From positions 1 to 64,000 of the forward strand of contig SVCL01000070.1 in assembly GCA_015058405.1 (NCBI GenBank): a stretch of 64,000 nt of DNA. The letters run 5' to 3'. This document shows, one piece after another, positions 8,704 through 17,309 of this stretch (position 1 is the first letter of the stretch; every line of letters starts with the position of its first letter). Below the pieces are notes generated by a model that was not told the origin of the DNA, searched no databases, and saw nothing but the letters and a program-made list of their open reading frames with translations. The position numbers were made by a program, and so were the translations under genes. This stretch comes from Clostridium sp. Its GTDB lineage: Bacteria; Bacillota; Clostridia; Clostridiales; Clostridiaceae.

Positions 8704-10059
8704 ATGAGTAAAGAACAAGTAGTAGCAAGAGAAATTCTTAAAAATGTTGGTGGGAAAGAAAACATAAAGTCTATGGAACACTGTGCTACAAGATTAAGAC
8801 TTATAGTTGCAGACAAATCAAAGATAAATGAGAAGGCTATAGAAAATATAGACGGAGTAAAAGGTCAAAACTTTGCAGCAGCACAGTATCAAATAATATT
8901 AGGAACAGGTTTCGTAAATAAAGTATTTGCGGAAATGAATAAAGAAGGTGTAGATCCAGGTGATGCAAAAGCTGAAGCTTACAGCAATATGACATTACCA
9001 CAAAAGATTTCTCGTACACTTGGAGATATCTTCGTACCAATATTACCTGTACTTGTTGCTACAGGATTATTCATGGGTGTTAGAGGTCTGTTAACTAGTT
9101 TAGGTGTAGAAATGAACTCAACATTCCTTACACTATCGGAAGTATTAACAGATACAGCGTTTGCATTTTTACCAGCTTTAGTTGCTTGGTCAACAATGAG
9201 AAAGTTTGGTGGAACACCAGTTATAGGTATAGTATTAGGTCTTATGTTAGTATCACCTAGTTTACCAAATGCTTATCAAGTAGCATCAGGAGATGCATCG
9301 CCAATATACATTGCTTTAATGGGATTAAATATTCCAATAGTAGGTTACCAAGGTTCAGTTTTACCAGCATTAATACTAGGTATTATAGCTTCAAAACTTG
9401 AAAAATCATTCAGAAAGTTTGTACCAGACGTAATCGACTTAATAGTAACACCATTTTTAACATTAGCTATTTCAATGCTTCTAGGATTATTATGTGTAGG
9501 ACCAATAATGCATACACTTGAACAATATATCTTATCAGGATGTGCAGCATTTATAAATATGCCATTTGGTATAGGAGCAGCTGTTATAGGTGGATTACAC
9601 CAAGTAATTGTTGTATCAGGTATCCACCATGTATTTAATGCATTAGAAGTTGAATTAATATCTTCAACTGGAGTTAATCCATTCAATGCAATTATTACTG
9701 GTGCTATAGTAGCTCAAGGTGCAGCAGCATTTGCAGTAGCATTAAAAACAAAAGATCCAAAGAAACGTTCATTATATATTTCATCAGCAGTTCCAGCATT
9801 TTTAGGAATTACTGAAGCAGCTATATTCGGAGTTAACTTAAGATTTATAAAACCATTTATCTTCGCTTGTATAGGTGGAGCAGCAGCTGGTTTATTCTCA
9901 GGAATTATTAAGCTAGCTGGTACAGGAATGGGAGTTACAGCTCTTCCAGGAATATTATTATACTTAAATACTAATATAGTTGGATATTTTATAGCAATGG
10001 CAATAGCAATAGCTGTTTCATTCATACTAACTTATACATTATTTAAAACAGAAGAATAA
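8704..10059 (+). CDS. scrA: Sucrose-specific PTS EIIBC
   Basis: A 451-residue PTS permease with an N-terminal EIIB domain whose phosphorylated Cys is C27 in the motif HCATRLR. The following EIIC domain has about ten membrane segments (residues 110-445), including GLHQVIVVSGIHHVF and the conserved substrate-site GITEAAIFG. It has no EIIA domain, so it would rely on a separate glucose-type EIIA. It imports sucrose as sucrose-6-phosphate. The assignment rests on the family features plus a complete set of sucrose genes downstream. Start ATG at 8704 behind AGGAGG. Confidence 0.93.
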   Translation: MSKEQVVAREILKNVGGKENIKSMEHCATRLRLIVADKSKINEKAIENIDGVKGQNFAAAQYQIILGTGFVNKVFAEMNKEGVDPGDAKAEAYSNMTLPQKISRTLGDIFVPILPVLVATGLFMGVRGLLTSLGVEMNSTFLTLSEVLTDTAFAFLPALVAWSTMRKFGGTPVIGIVLGLMLVSPSLPNAYQVASGDASPIYIALMGLNIPIVGYQGSVLPALILGIIASKLEKSFRKFVPDVIDLIVTPFLTLAISMLLGLLCVGPIMHTLEQYILSGCAAFINMPFGIGAAVIGGLHQVIVVSGIHHVFNALEVELISSTGVNPFNAIITGAIVAQGAAAFAVALKTKDPKKRSLYISSAVPAFLGITEAAIFGVNLRFIKPFIFACIGGAAAGLFSGIIKLAGTGMGVTALPGILLYLNTNIVGYFIAMAIAIAVSFILTYTLFKTEE

Positions 10060-10069
10060 AATATAAGTG

Positions 10070-10106
10070 GAGGGGAGTTCTAATAGAAATACTAGGACTC
10101 TCTCTT
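10070..10106 (+). terminator. Intercistronic hairpin between scrA and scrR
   Basis: An 8-bp stem, GAGTTCTA with TAGGACTC, with a 9-nt loop and followed by a C/T-rich tail. It could be a partial terminator or mRNA-stability element that lowers expression of the repressor gene relative to scrA. A TATAAT-like box near 10120 might be a separate scrR promoter. Confidence 0.4.
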
Positions 10107-10174
10107 TCTCGTTATATGATATAATATCTTACGAAAAAAGAGGATGGGGTTCCCTTTTATTAGGAGGATTATAT

Positions 10175-11155
10175 ATGAAAGTTACAATACAAGATATTGC
10201 TAATATGGTTGGAGTATCTAAAAGCACGGTGTCTAGGTATTTAAATGGTGGATATGTAAGTGAAGATACAGCAAGTAGAATTAGTGAGGCAGTAGAAAAG
10301 ACTGGGTATAGATTAAACTTTTTCGCAAAAAGGTTAAAGTCTAAAAATAGTGAAATAATAGGCGTAGTTATTTCAAGATTTGATTCATATACAGCTGGAA
10401 AAATATTAAAAAGCTTAAATAAGAAACTAGAGGAAAAAGGATATCAAATATTGATATTATCTAGCGAACTGGATAAAAAGAAAGAATTAGAATGTATAGA
10501 AAAGTTATATCAACAAGGTGTAGATGGTATTGTTGTAATGTCTTTTGAAATAACAAAGGATGATATTTCTGTTGCAAATAAATTAAATATCCCTATAGTA
10601 TATACTGGTCAAAGTAATAATTTACTTAAGTGTGTAAAGTTAGATGATAGAAGAGCAGGTAGAATACTAGGAGATTATATAAAAGATCAAGGGCATAGAA
10701 ATATAGTTTTTCTAGGAGTAAATGAGAAAGATAAAGCAGTTGGTATAGAAAGAAAAGAAGGATTCTATGAAGCCTTTAATAATATTGATTGTAATATTAG
10801 TTTTATAGAAACTGATTTCTCTTTTAATAAAGCTTATGAAGTAAGTAAAGAGGTAATTAAACAAAAACCTACAGCAGTAATAGGTGCTACGGATAATATA
10901 ATATTAGGTTTTGTTAGGTATGCCTTTGAGAAAGGTTATAGTATACCAGAAGATTTCTCAGTCGCAGGTTTTGGTGGATATGATGTAGGATTAGCTGTTC
11001 ATCCAACAATAACAACAGTTAATATAGATTATGAAGCTATAGGAAAAAAAGCAGCAGATGTTGTGGTAGCTTCTATAGAATTAGACGAAGTTATAGAAGA
11101 TACAGAAATTAAATTAGAGTTAATTAAAAGACATAGTGTTAAAAAGGTAGATTAA
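10175..11155 (+). CDS. scrR: LacI-family sucrose operon repressor
   Basis: A 326-residue LacI/GalR regulator. The N-terminal helix-turn-helix (about residues 3-24) contains IANMVGVSKSTVSRYLNGG, followed by a hinge and a periplasmic-binding-like sugar domain. The longer reading frame opens at 10067, but the AGGAGG at 10162 and the standard LacI N-terminus fix the start at ATG 10175. Its place between the sucrose permease and the sucrose-6-phosphate hydrolase makes ScrR the natural name. The inducer is probably a sucrose-derived sugar phosphate (inference). Confidence 0.9.
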   Translation: MKVTIQDIANMVGVSKSTVSRYLNGGYVSEDTASRISEAVEKTGYRLNFFAKRLKSKNSEIIGVVISRFDSYTAGKILKSLNKKLEEKGYQILILSSELDKKKELECIEKLYQQGVDGIVVMSFEITKDDISVANKLNIPIVYTGQSNNLLKCVKLDDRRAGRILGDYIKDQGHRNIVFLGVNEKDKAVGIERKEGFYEAFNNIDCNISFIETDFSFNKAYEVSKEVIKQKPTAVIGATDNIILGFVRYAFEKGYSIPEDFSVAGFGGYDVGLAVHPTITTVNIDYEAIGKKAADVVVASIELDEVIEDTEIKLELIKRHSVKKVD

Positions 11156-11194
11156 TATTATGTTTTTAATATAAATTTATAGCGAGGTTAAGAA

Positions 11195-12670
11195 ATGAAA
11201 GGGTTTAAGTCTTTAGAAGAAGTAAATTTAGATGTAGAAAATATTTGTAAGAATAATAGTTGTAATGATAATTGGAAACTTAACTATCATTTTGAAACTC
11301 CAATTGGTTTAATTAATGATCCTAATGGTTTAAGTTATTATAATGGAGAATATCATATGTTCTTCCAATGGAATCCTTATGGATGTGAACATAAATTTAA
11401 GCATTGGGGATTAGTAAAAACTAAGGATTTTGTAAATTATACTGTTCCTAAATTAGTTCTTGCCCCAACAGATTGGTATGACAAAAATGGGTGTTATTCA
11501 GGAAGTGGTTTAGAAGTAGATGGAAAGCTAGAATTATTATATACAGGTAATGTGAAAGATGAAGAAGGCAATAGAGAATCTTATCAATGTAGAGCTGTAT
11601 GTGATGAGGAAGGAAATATAACAAAGTTTGGGCCAGTAGTGTCAGATAAAGATAGACCAGAAGGTTACACTGCTCACTTTAGAGATCCAAAGGCCTTTAA
11701 GAAAGGTGATAAGTATTATTTCGTTATAGGAGTTCAAACTAATGATTTAATAGGTAGAGCCTTATTATATAGCTCGGATGATTTTAAAGAGTGGAAACTT
11801 GAAGGTGAAATAGATACAGAGTACAAGAATTTCGGATTTATGTGGGAATGTCCAGGTATATGCGAAGTAGATGGAACTGATGTGTTTATATTCTCGCCAC
11901 AAGGATTAGAAAAAGAAGAATTCAAGAACCAAAATATATATCAATCAGGATATTTATTAGGTAAACTTGATTATGATACATTAAAGTTTAGCCATAATGA
12001 GTTTAAGGAACTTGATATGGGATTTGATTTTTATGCACCTCAAACATTTAATGATGAAAAAGGTAGAACTATAATGATAGGATGGATGGGAATGCCTGAA
12101 GAAGAGGAATATCATCCAACATCAAAGTATGATAGAATGCATTGCTTAACAATGGCAAGAGAATTAAGTGTTAAGGATGGAGTATTATATCAAAATCCAA
12201 TTGAAGAGTATAAATCATTAAGAGGTGAAACTTTAGCTCAGTTAGAAGATGTTATGGGAAGCCAATGGGCAAGTCATAATATAGAAGAAAATAGTTATGA
12301 ATTATTACTAGACATAAATAAAAATGAAGCTTCAGAACTTCAATTAAGATTTGCAGCTGGTGAAGAAGAGTATACATTATTCACATATGATTTTGTACAA
12401 AACATTGCTATACTAGATAGAACTAATATGAAAAATGGCGATAAGGGAGTAAGAAAGCTTAAGCTAGATGAAACTGAAGATGTAAAAATTCATATGTTTA
12501 TGGATAATTCAGCAGTTGAAATTTACTTAAATGATGGTAAAGAAGTATTATCAGCAAGGTTATATCCTGAAGAAGGTAGCGCAGGATTACAGCTACTATC
12601 TAAGGGTGGTAATATAAAAATTAATAATATGAAAGTATTCAAATTAGAGGGAGTAAAATATAATGGATAA
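11195..12670 (+). CDS. scrB: Sucrose-6-phosphate hydrolase (GH32)
   Basis: A 491-residue glycoside hydrolase family 32 enzyme that splits sucrose-6-phosphate into glucose-6-phosphate and fructose. All three GH32 signatures are present: NDPNG with the nucleophile at D42, FRDPK with the transition-state Asp at D164, and ECP with the acid/base at E218. A C-terminal beta-sandwich domain follows (about residues 345-485). No signal peptide is present, which fits an intracellular phosphate-specific enzyme. Its end overlaps the next gene by 8 bp, showing translational coupling. Confidence 0.95.
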   Translation: MKGFKSLEEVNLDVENICKNNSCNDNWKLNYHFETPIGLINDPNGLSYYNGEYHMFFQWNPYGCEHKFKHWGLVKTKDFVNYTVPKLVLAPTDWYDKNGCYSGSGLEVDGKLELLYTGNVKDEEGNRESYQCRAVCDEEGNITKFGPVVSDKDRPEGYTAHFRDPKAFKKGDKYYFVIGVQTNDLIGRALLYSSDDFKEWKLEGEIDTEYKNFGFMWECPGICEVDGTDVFIFSPQGLEKEEFKNQNIYQSGYLLGKLDYDTLKFSHNEFKELDMGFDFYAPQTFNDEKGRTIMIGWMGMPEEEEYHPTSKYDRMHCLTMARELSVKDGVLYQNPIEEYKSLRGETLAQLEDVMGSQWASHNIEENSYELLLDINKNEASELQLRFAAGEEEYTLFTYDFVQNIAILDRTNMKNGDKGVRKLKLDETEDVKIHMFMDNSAVEIYLNDGKEVLSARLYPEEGSAGLQLLSKGGNIKINNMKVFKLEGVKYNG

Positions 12671-13607
12671 GGTATTTTGTATAGGTGAATTATTAATAGA
12701 TTTTATAGGAAAGGACATTAATAAAGGAATAGTTAATGGTGCAAACTTTGAAAAGAAAGCTGGTGGAGCACCTGCAAACGTATCTGCTTCAGTAGTTAAA
12801 TTAGGAGGAGAATCTGCATTTTTAGGTCAAGTAGGAAATGATTCTTTCGGAAGATTCTTAGTGGAAACATTAGAAGCTGTAAATATAGACACAAGCATGA
12901 CTAAGATGGAAGGATGCACTACATTAGCTTTTGTTGCTATTGATGAAAATGGAGAAAGAGATTTCGAATTCAATAGAGGAAGCGATGGAGAATATGCATT
13001 TGAAAATATAGATTTAAGCAGAATAACTAAAAATGACGTTCTTCACTTTGGTTCAGCAACTGGCTTCTTAGAAGGTGAATTAAAGAAGACTTACTTCAAG
13101 TTATTAGAATATGCAAAGGAACAAGGAATGTTTATTTCATTTGACCCTAACTATAGAGACGCATTAATTACAGCTGATAAGTTAGAAGGATTTATAGAAG
13201 ATTCTAAGTTCTTTGCTAAAGATGCTGATTTTGTTAAGTTAAGTGATGAAGAAGTTAAACTTATAACTAAGAAGGAAGACTTAAATGAAGGTGTAGAAGA
13301 ACTTCATAAGTTAGGAGCTAAAGTAGTAGCTATTACTTTAGGAGCTGAAGGAACTTTAATAAGTAATGGTAAAGAAAGTGCTATAGTACCTTCAATAAAG
13401 ATAAAGCAAGTTGATTCAACTGGAGCTGGAGATTCATTTGTTGGAGCAGTATTAAAGCAAGTTGCAGATTTAACTGATATGAAGAACATATCATTTGAAG
13501 AATGGAAAAACATAATAGCATATGCTAACAAGGTTGGAGCTATAACTTGTACAAATTATGGGGCTATAGATTCAATGCCTTATGCTAAGGATATAGAAAA
13601 TCTATAA
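12663..13607 (+). CDS. scrK: Fructokinase (PfkB family)
   Basis: A 314-residue PfkB/ribokinase-family sugar kinase. It phosphorylates the fructose released by ScrB. The family signatures GGAPANVSAS (near residue 36) and the anion-hole/catalytic STGAGDSFVGAVL (near residue 250) are both present. The start ATG lies inside the end of scrB, behind GAGGGAG. It is the last gene of the sucrose operon and is followed by a strong terminator. Confidence 0.93.
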   Translation: MDKVFCIGELLIDFIGKDINKGIVNGANFEKKAGGAPANVSASVVKLGGESAFLGQVGNDSFGRFLVETLEAVNIDTSMTKMEGCTTLAFVAIDENGERDFEFNRGSDGEYAFENIDLSRITKNDVLHFGSATGFLEGELKKTYFKLLEYAKEQGMFISFDPNYRDALITADKLEGFIEDSKFFAKDADFVKLSDEEVKLITKKEDLNEGVEELHKLGAKVVAITLGAEGTLISNGKESAIVPSIKIKQVDSTGAGDSFVGAVLKQVADLTDMKNISFEEWKNIIAYANKVGAITCTNYGAIDSMPYAKDIENL

Positions 13608-13613
13608 AATAAA

Positions 13614-13660
13614 AAAATCCTAGAAGTGTGATTTGATTCATGCTTCTAGGATTTTTTTTA
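13614..13660 (+). terminator. Sucrose operon terminator
   Basis: Perfect 12-bp stem AAATCCTAGAAG / CTTCTAGGATTT with a T-tract, immediately after scrK. Confidence 0.9.
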
Positions 13661-13772
13661 TACTTAATACACAGCCAAATATGATATTTTTTGTGTTTAT
13701 ATATTGAAATATAATTTTAATTGAAAAATATTATCAAAGTATATTGACTATTTTGGATATAGTGTAATCTAA

Positions 13773-13801
13773 TTTTAATTGATAAATAAAATCAATTAAA
13801 A
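13773..13801 (+). promoter_or_regulatory. Perfect 11-bp palindrome upstream of the decayed siderophore transporter
   Basis: TTTTAATTGAT - 7 nt - ATCAATTAAAA. It follows a TTGACT at about 13744 and -10-like TATAGT/TAATCT sequence, so it would lie near the transcription start. Its AT-rich symmetric form and place before iron-transport genes suggest a metal-regulator site such as Fur (inference). The gap 13661-13904 holds nothing else I can support. Confidence 0.4.
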
Positions 13802-13904
13802 ATAAATATGAATTTATAATGATTATCTATGTAGGAAAGAGGGGGAACATTTAAGAAGATACTTAAATGAAATATTTAATATATGAAAAAAAGAGTTTTA
13901 TTCG

Positions 13905-14258
13905 GTGCAATTTGGAGTAATAATGTCTATGGTTATATTCAGAAATACTACCGTAGTTCAAAAGATGATAATATCTTTTTTGTGTGCGCTTATTAGTACA
14001 TTTCTATTTATGAATATACTTAAAAAGATAAAATTAAAAAATGTTATTTTTATACCACTTGTTGGGATAATGGTAGGAAGTATAATAGGCTCTTTAACAG
14101 AGTTTGTTGCTTACAGATTTAATCTTACTCAAAGTGTACAAAATTTCTTTCAAGGGAAATTTAATATGGTTATGAAAGGTAATTATGAATTATTGTATTT
14201 AACAATTCCATTACTGATTATAGCTTTTCTATATGCTAATAAATTTACTAATACTTAG
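13905..14258 (+). pseudogene. YclN-like siderophore permease fragment
   Basis: About 117 residues matching the middle of a YclN-type iron-siderophore ABC permease (FecCD family). Recognisable segments are FIPLVGIMVGSIIGS and NYELLYLTIPLLIIAF, with FMNILKKIKLKNV before them. The first 90-100 residues, including the first membrane helices, and the whole C-terminal half are missing. An upstream ATG at 13871 behind AGAGGGGG lies in another frame. It is the first of three adjacent remnants in the usual yclN-yclO-(yclP)-yclQ order. Confidence 0.8.
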
Positions 14259-14269
14259 GAGAAATAAAA

Positions 14270-14500
14270 ATGCAGCATAATAAAGATAAGAAAAAACTAT
14301 ATATACTTTTAGGTCTATCATTAATCTTTGTAAGTTTATTTTTATTCTATGGATTAAATGTTAATAACTATAGATATAATTTATCAAAGAGAATACCAAA
14401 AGTAATTGCAATAATATTAACAGGAGGAAGCATAGCAGTTTCTTCTATGTTATTTCAAACAATAACAAATAACAGAATTTTAACACCTAATTTGAATTAA
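14270..14500 (+). pseudogene. YclO-like siderophore permease fragment
   Basis: A 76-residue piece equal to the N-terminus of a YclO-type permease: one membrane helix, then a KRIPKVIAIILTGGSIAVS segment and the family motif FQTITNNRILTP. It then stops after four unrelated residues because the DNA has been joined directly to the interior of the binding-protein gene. The remaining 240 or so residues and the ATPase gene yclP are absent. It still has its own start and ribosome binding site (AGGAG). Confidence 0.8.
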
Positions 14501-14888
14501 ACTTTGAAACTATAAATGAATTGAATCCAGATTTAATAATAATAGAAGGTAGACAAGCTGGACAGATGGATGAACTAAAAAAATAGCTCCAACTATACAA
14601 CTTGGTAGCGTTGGAAATGACTATATTAATTCTGTTAAGTCAAAAGCTTCAGGAGAAAACATAAACGCATTACTTACAATGGTTAATGAAGGAAGTATGA
14701 ATGTTTATGGATCAGGTTCAAGATTTAATGTAATATACAATGAATTAGGTTTTACACCAACAGATGCTAATATTGAAGTATCTAAACATGGGCAAAGTAT
14801 AAATTCAGAGGCATGGTACGTAGGTGGTGCAGGTCTTAAGGCTGCGAATGTAATAGTAGAAGATGTTGAAAAGGCATTAAAGCTATAG
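14494..14888 (+). pseudogene. YclQ-like siderophore-binding protein fragments
   Basis: Interior and C-terminal fragments of a YclQ-type siderophore-binding lipoprotein. The order is NFETINELNPDLIIIEGRQ, then DELKK with a frameshift in an A-run at about 14576-14582, then IAPTIQLGS, NEGSMNVYGSGSRF, NIEVSKHGQSIN and the C-terminal AWYVGGAGLKAAN. Segments between these blocks that are present in the full-length family are gone. The signal peptide and lipobox are missing. Together with the two upstream remnants this is a dead iron-siderophore importer. Confidence 0.78.
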
Positions 14889-14910
14889 ATTTTTTATAGT
14901 AATTATAATA

Positions 14911-14972
14911 TGATGATACCTTTAACTTAATTAATAGTAAGTTTAATTAAGTATAAAGTATCATCATTTTTT
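14911..14972 (+). terminator. Terminator after the yclQ remnant
   Basis: Long imperfect stem from TGATGATAC-TTTAACTTAATTAA to TTTAATTAAGT-AAAGTATCATCA, followed by TTTTTT. Confidence 0.8.
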
Positions 14973-15025
14973 AAATATTAATAAAGCAATTGTATTGAAA
15001 TGTAGTATTATTTTTAGTAAAATAG

Positions 15026-15037
15026 ATAGCATGCTAT
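15026..15037 (+). promoter_or_regulatory. MarR operator 1
   Basis: Perfect palindrome ATAGCATGCTAT, immediately upstream of the marR ribosome binding site. It matches the palindrome at 15523-15542 in its core (ATAGC-N2-GCTAT form), so both are likely bound by the MarR product. Confidence 0.7.
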
Positions 15038-15056
15038 GTTTATAGGTGGTGAAAAA

Positions 15057-15503
15057 ATGTGTTACAATATAAAGCTTCCTGATGATCATATAGGATTATT
15101 AATTAAATATATTGCAAATTCTATAAAAAATGAAATTAATAATAGCCTTGCAAAATTCGATATTACAGCTGTTCAAGAATCAGTATTATTATTTTTATGG
15201 GAAAATCCTGATAGAGATATATTTCAAAAGGATATAGAAGAGTATTTAAAATTAAAAAATCCAACTGTTACAGGGATAGTTAAGAGATTAGAAGAAAAGG
15301 GAATGATAACAAGGACTCATAAAAAAGATGATGCTAGATGTAAATGTCATTTCTTAACCGATAAAGGTAAACATGTAGTAGAAGACACTATTGGATATGG
15401 TGTTAATTATATAGAAAAAAAACTTACCAAAGATTTAAGTTTTGAAGAAAAAGAAAATTTAATTTGTTTATTACAGAAGGTATTAAAAAGTATGGAAGAG
15501 TAA
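15057..15503 (+). CDS. MarR-family transcriptional regulator
   Basis: A 148-residue winged-helix MarR protein. The DNA-binding region includes FQKDIEEYLKLKNPTVTGIV and the wing KKDDARCKCHFLTDKG. An upstream in-frame ATG exists at 15036, but the GGTGG at 15045 and the family N-terminus favour ATG 15057. Palindromes precede this gene and the next, so it probably represses itself and the ABC exporter. MarR-exporter pairs usually respond to antimicrobial or lipophilic compounds (inference). Confidence 0.9.
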   Translation: MCYNIKLPDDHIGLLIKYIANSIKNEINNSLAKFDITAVQESVLLFLWENPDRDIFQKDIEEYLKLKNPTVTGIVKRLEEKGMITRTHKKDDARCKCHFLTDKGKHVVEDTIGYGVNYIEKKLTKDLSFEEKENLICLLQKVLKSMEE

Positions 15504-15522
15504 TCTTCTTTATTTTAAATAA

Positions 15523-15542
15523 ATACATAGCTTGCTATGTAT
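15523..15542 (+). promoter_or_regulatory. MarR operator 2
   Basis: Perfect 9-bp arms ATACATAGC / GCTATGTAT separated by TT, between marR and the first exporter gene. Core as in operator 1. Confidence 0.7.
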
Positions 15543-15575
15543 ACAAATGAAAAAATATTTAAAGAGGTGAACTAT

Positions 15576-17309
15576 ATGATAAAAAAACTATTTCCTTATA
15601 TGAGGAAATATCAGAAGTACTTAGTTTTAGGTATTGCATGTGCAGCTTTAGAAGCGTTATTTGAACTTATAATACCTTTAGTTATGGCTCAGATAGTAGA
15701 TATTGGGATAGCAAATTCTGATACTGCTTACACTTTAAAGATGGGAGCATTAATGGTAGGAATTGCTTTAGTTTCTTTATGTTTTGGTCTTGGACTTTCA
15801 AAATTTGCAGCAATTGCAGGGCAAGGATTAGGAGCTGAACTTAGAGAGGCTGAATTTAGAAAAATACAAACATATTCTTTTAAGAATATAGAAAAGTTTA
15901 GTACCGCATCATTAATTACTCGTTTAACTACAGATATTACAGCTATACAAAATGCTACAACAATGGGGATTAAGCTTTTAGTTAGAGCTCCTATGATGCT
16001 TATATGTGCTTGTATATTATCAGTAAGTATAAGTCCTAAACTTGCTATGATATTCTTAGTATCAATGCCAGTACTTGTAATATGTATTGGATTAATAATT
16101 AAGAATGTTAAACCAAAGTTTGTAGCAATGCAAATGAAAATTGATAAGATGAATATTATTGTACAAGAAAATTTAATTGGTGTTCGTGTTGTTAAATCTT
16201 TCGTTAGATCTAAGAAAGAAAAAGAAAAGTTTTCAAAGGGTAATGAAGATTTATTAAAGTCTTCTGAAGGTGCTTTTGGACTAGTTGTATTAAATATGCC
16301 AGCTATGCAAATTGTAGTATTTTCAAGTCTTATAGCAATACTATGGTTTGGTGGACATATGGTGAATGAAGGTACATTAACTGTTGGTAAGCTTACAAGT
16401 TTCTTTACTTACTCATTCCAAATATTATTAGCACTTATGCTTATTTCAATGGTAATGATGATGATATCACGTTCAGTAGCATCAGCGGCTCGTATTATTG
16501 AAGTTCTTGAAGAAGTTCCAGATATTCAAAACCCAGAAACACCTGTAATGGAAGTTGAAAATGGGGATATTGAATTTAGAAATGTTAACTTTAAATATGA
16601 AGATGATAGTGAAGAGTTAAATCTTGAAAACATAAATTTATCAATTAAATCAGGTGAAACTATAGGTATAATTGGTGGAACAGGTTCTGGTAAGAGTAGT
16701 TTAGTTCAACTTATTCCAAGATTATATGATGTAACTGAAGGTGAAGTATTAATTGGTGGTAAGAACGTTAAAGAATATGATATAGAAACTTTACGTAATG
16801 AAGTATCTATGGTTCTTCAAAAGAATGTTTTATTTACAGGAACTATTAAAGAAAACCTTAAGTGGGGTAATGAAAATGCAACTGATGCAGAAATAGAAGC
16901 AGCATGTGCAGCATCTTGTGCAAATGAGTTTATAGGTAGATTACCTGGAGAATATGATATGTTCTTAGATCAAGGTGGAGTAAATGTATCTGGAGGACAA
17001 AAGCAAAGACTTTGTATAGCAAGAGCAATACTTAAGAATCCTAAAATATTAATTTTAGATGATAGTACTAGTGCTGTTGATACTGCTACAGATGCAAAAA
17101 TAAGACAAGCTTTTAATAGTGACTTAAAAGATACTACAAAGATTATAATAGCTCAAAGAGTTGTATCTGTATGCGAAGCAGATAAGATTATTGTTATGGA
17201 TGATGGAAAAATATCAGCTATAGGAACACATGATGAATTAATGAAAACTAGCGATATTTATAAAGATGTATATGATTCTCAACAGAAAGGAGCTGGTTTT
17301 GGTGAATAA
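15576..17309 (+). CDS. Heterodimeric ABC exporter, subunit with degenerate ATP site
   Basis: A 577-residue half-transporter: a six-helix type IV exporter membrane domain (residues about 1-310) and a nucleotide-binding domain. Walker A is GGTGSGKSS and the signature is VSGGQ. The residue after Walker B is Asp (LILDDSTSAVD) instead of the catalytic Glu, and the switch His is Gln (IIAQRV), so one composite site should hydrolyse poorly. This is the known pattern of BmrC/LmrC-type subunits in multidrug exporters. The start at ATG 15576 follows AAAGAGGTG. An in-frame ATG at 15537 lies inside the MarR operator and is unlikely. Confidence 0.92.
   Translation: MIKKLFPYMRKYQKYLVLGIACAALEALFELIIPLVMAQIVDIGIANSDTAYTLKMGALMVGIALVSLCFGLGLSKFAAIAGQGLGAELREAEFRKIQTYSFKNIEKFSTASLITRLTTDITAIQNATTMGIKLLVRAPMMLICACILSVSISPKLAMIFLVSMPVLVICIGLIIKNVKPKFVAMQMKIDKMNIIVQENLIGVRVVKSFVRSKKEKEKFSKGNEDLLKSSEGAFGLVVLNMPAMQIVVFSSLIAILWFGGHMVNEGTLTVGKLTSFFTYSFQILLALMLISMVMMMISRSVASAARIIEVLEEVPDIQNPETPVMEVENGDIEFRNVNFKYEDDSEELNLENINLSIKSGETIGIIGGTGSGKSSLVQLIPRLYDVTEGEVLIGGKNVKEYDIETLRNEVSMVLQKNVLFTGTIKENLKWGNENATDAEIEAACAASCANEFIGRLPGEYDMFLDQGGVNVSGGQKQRLCIARAILKNPKILILDDSTSAVDTATDAKIRQAFNSDLKDTTKIIIAQRVVSVCEADKIIVMDDGKISAIGTHDELMKTSDIYKDVYDSQQKGAGFGE

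Noticed and set aside
9345..10025. Minus-strand open frames inside scrA
   Set aside because: Antisense mirrors of the permease gene with no start signals; scrA is the real gene.
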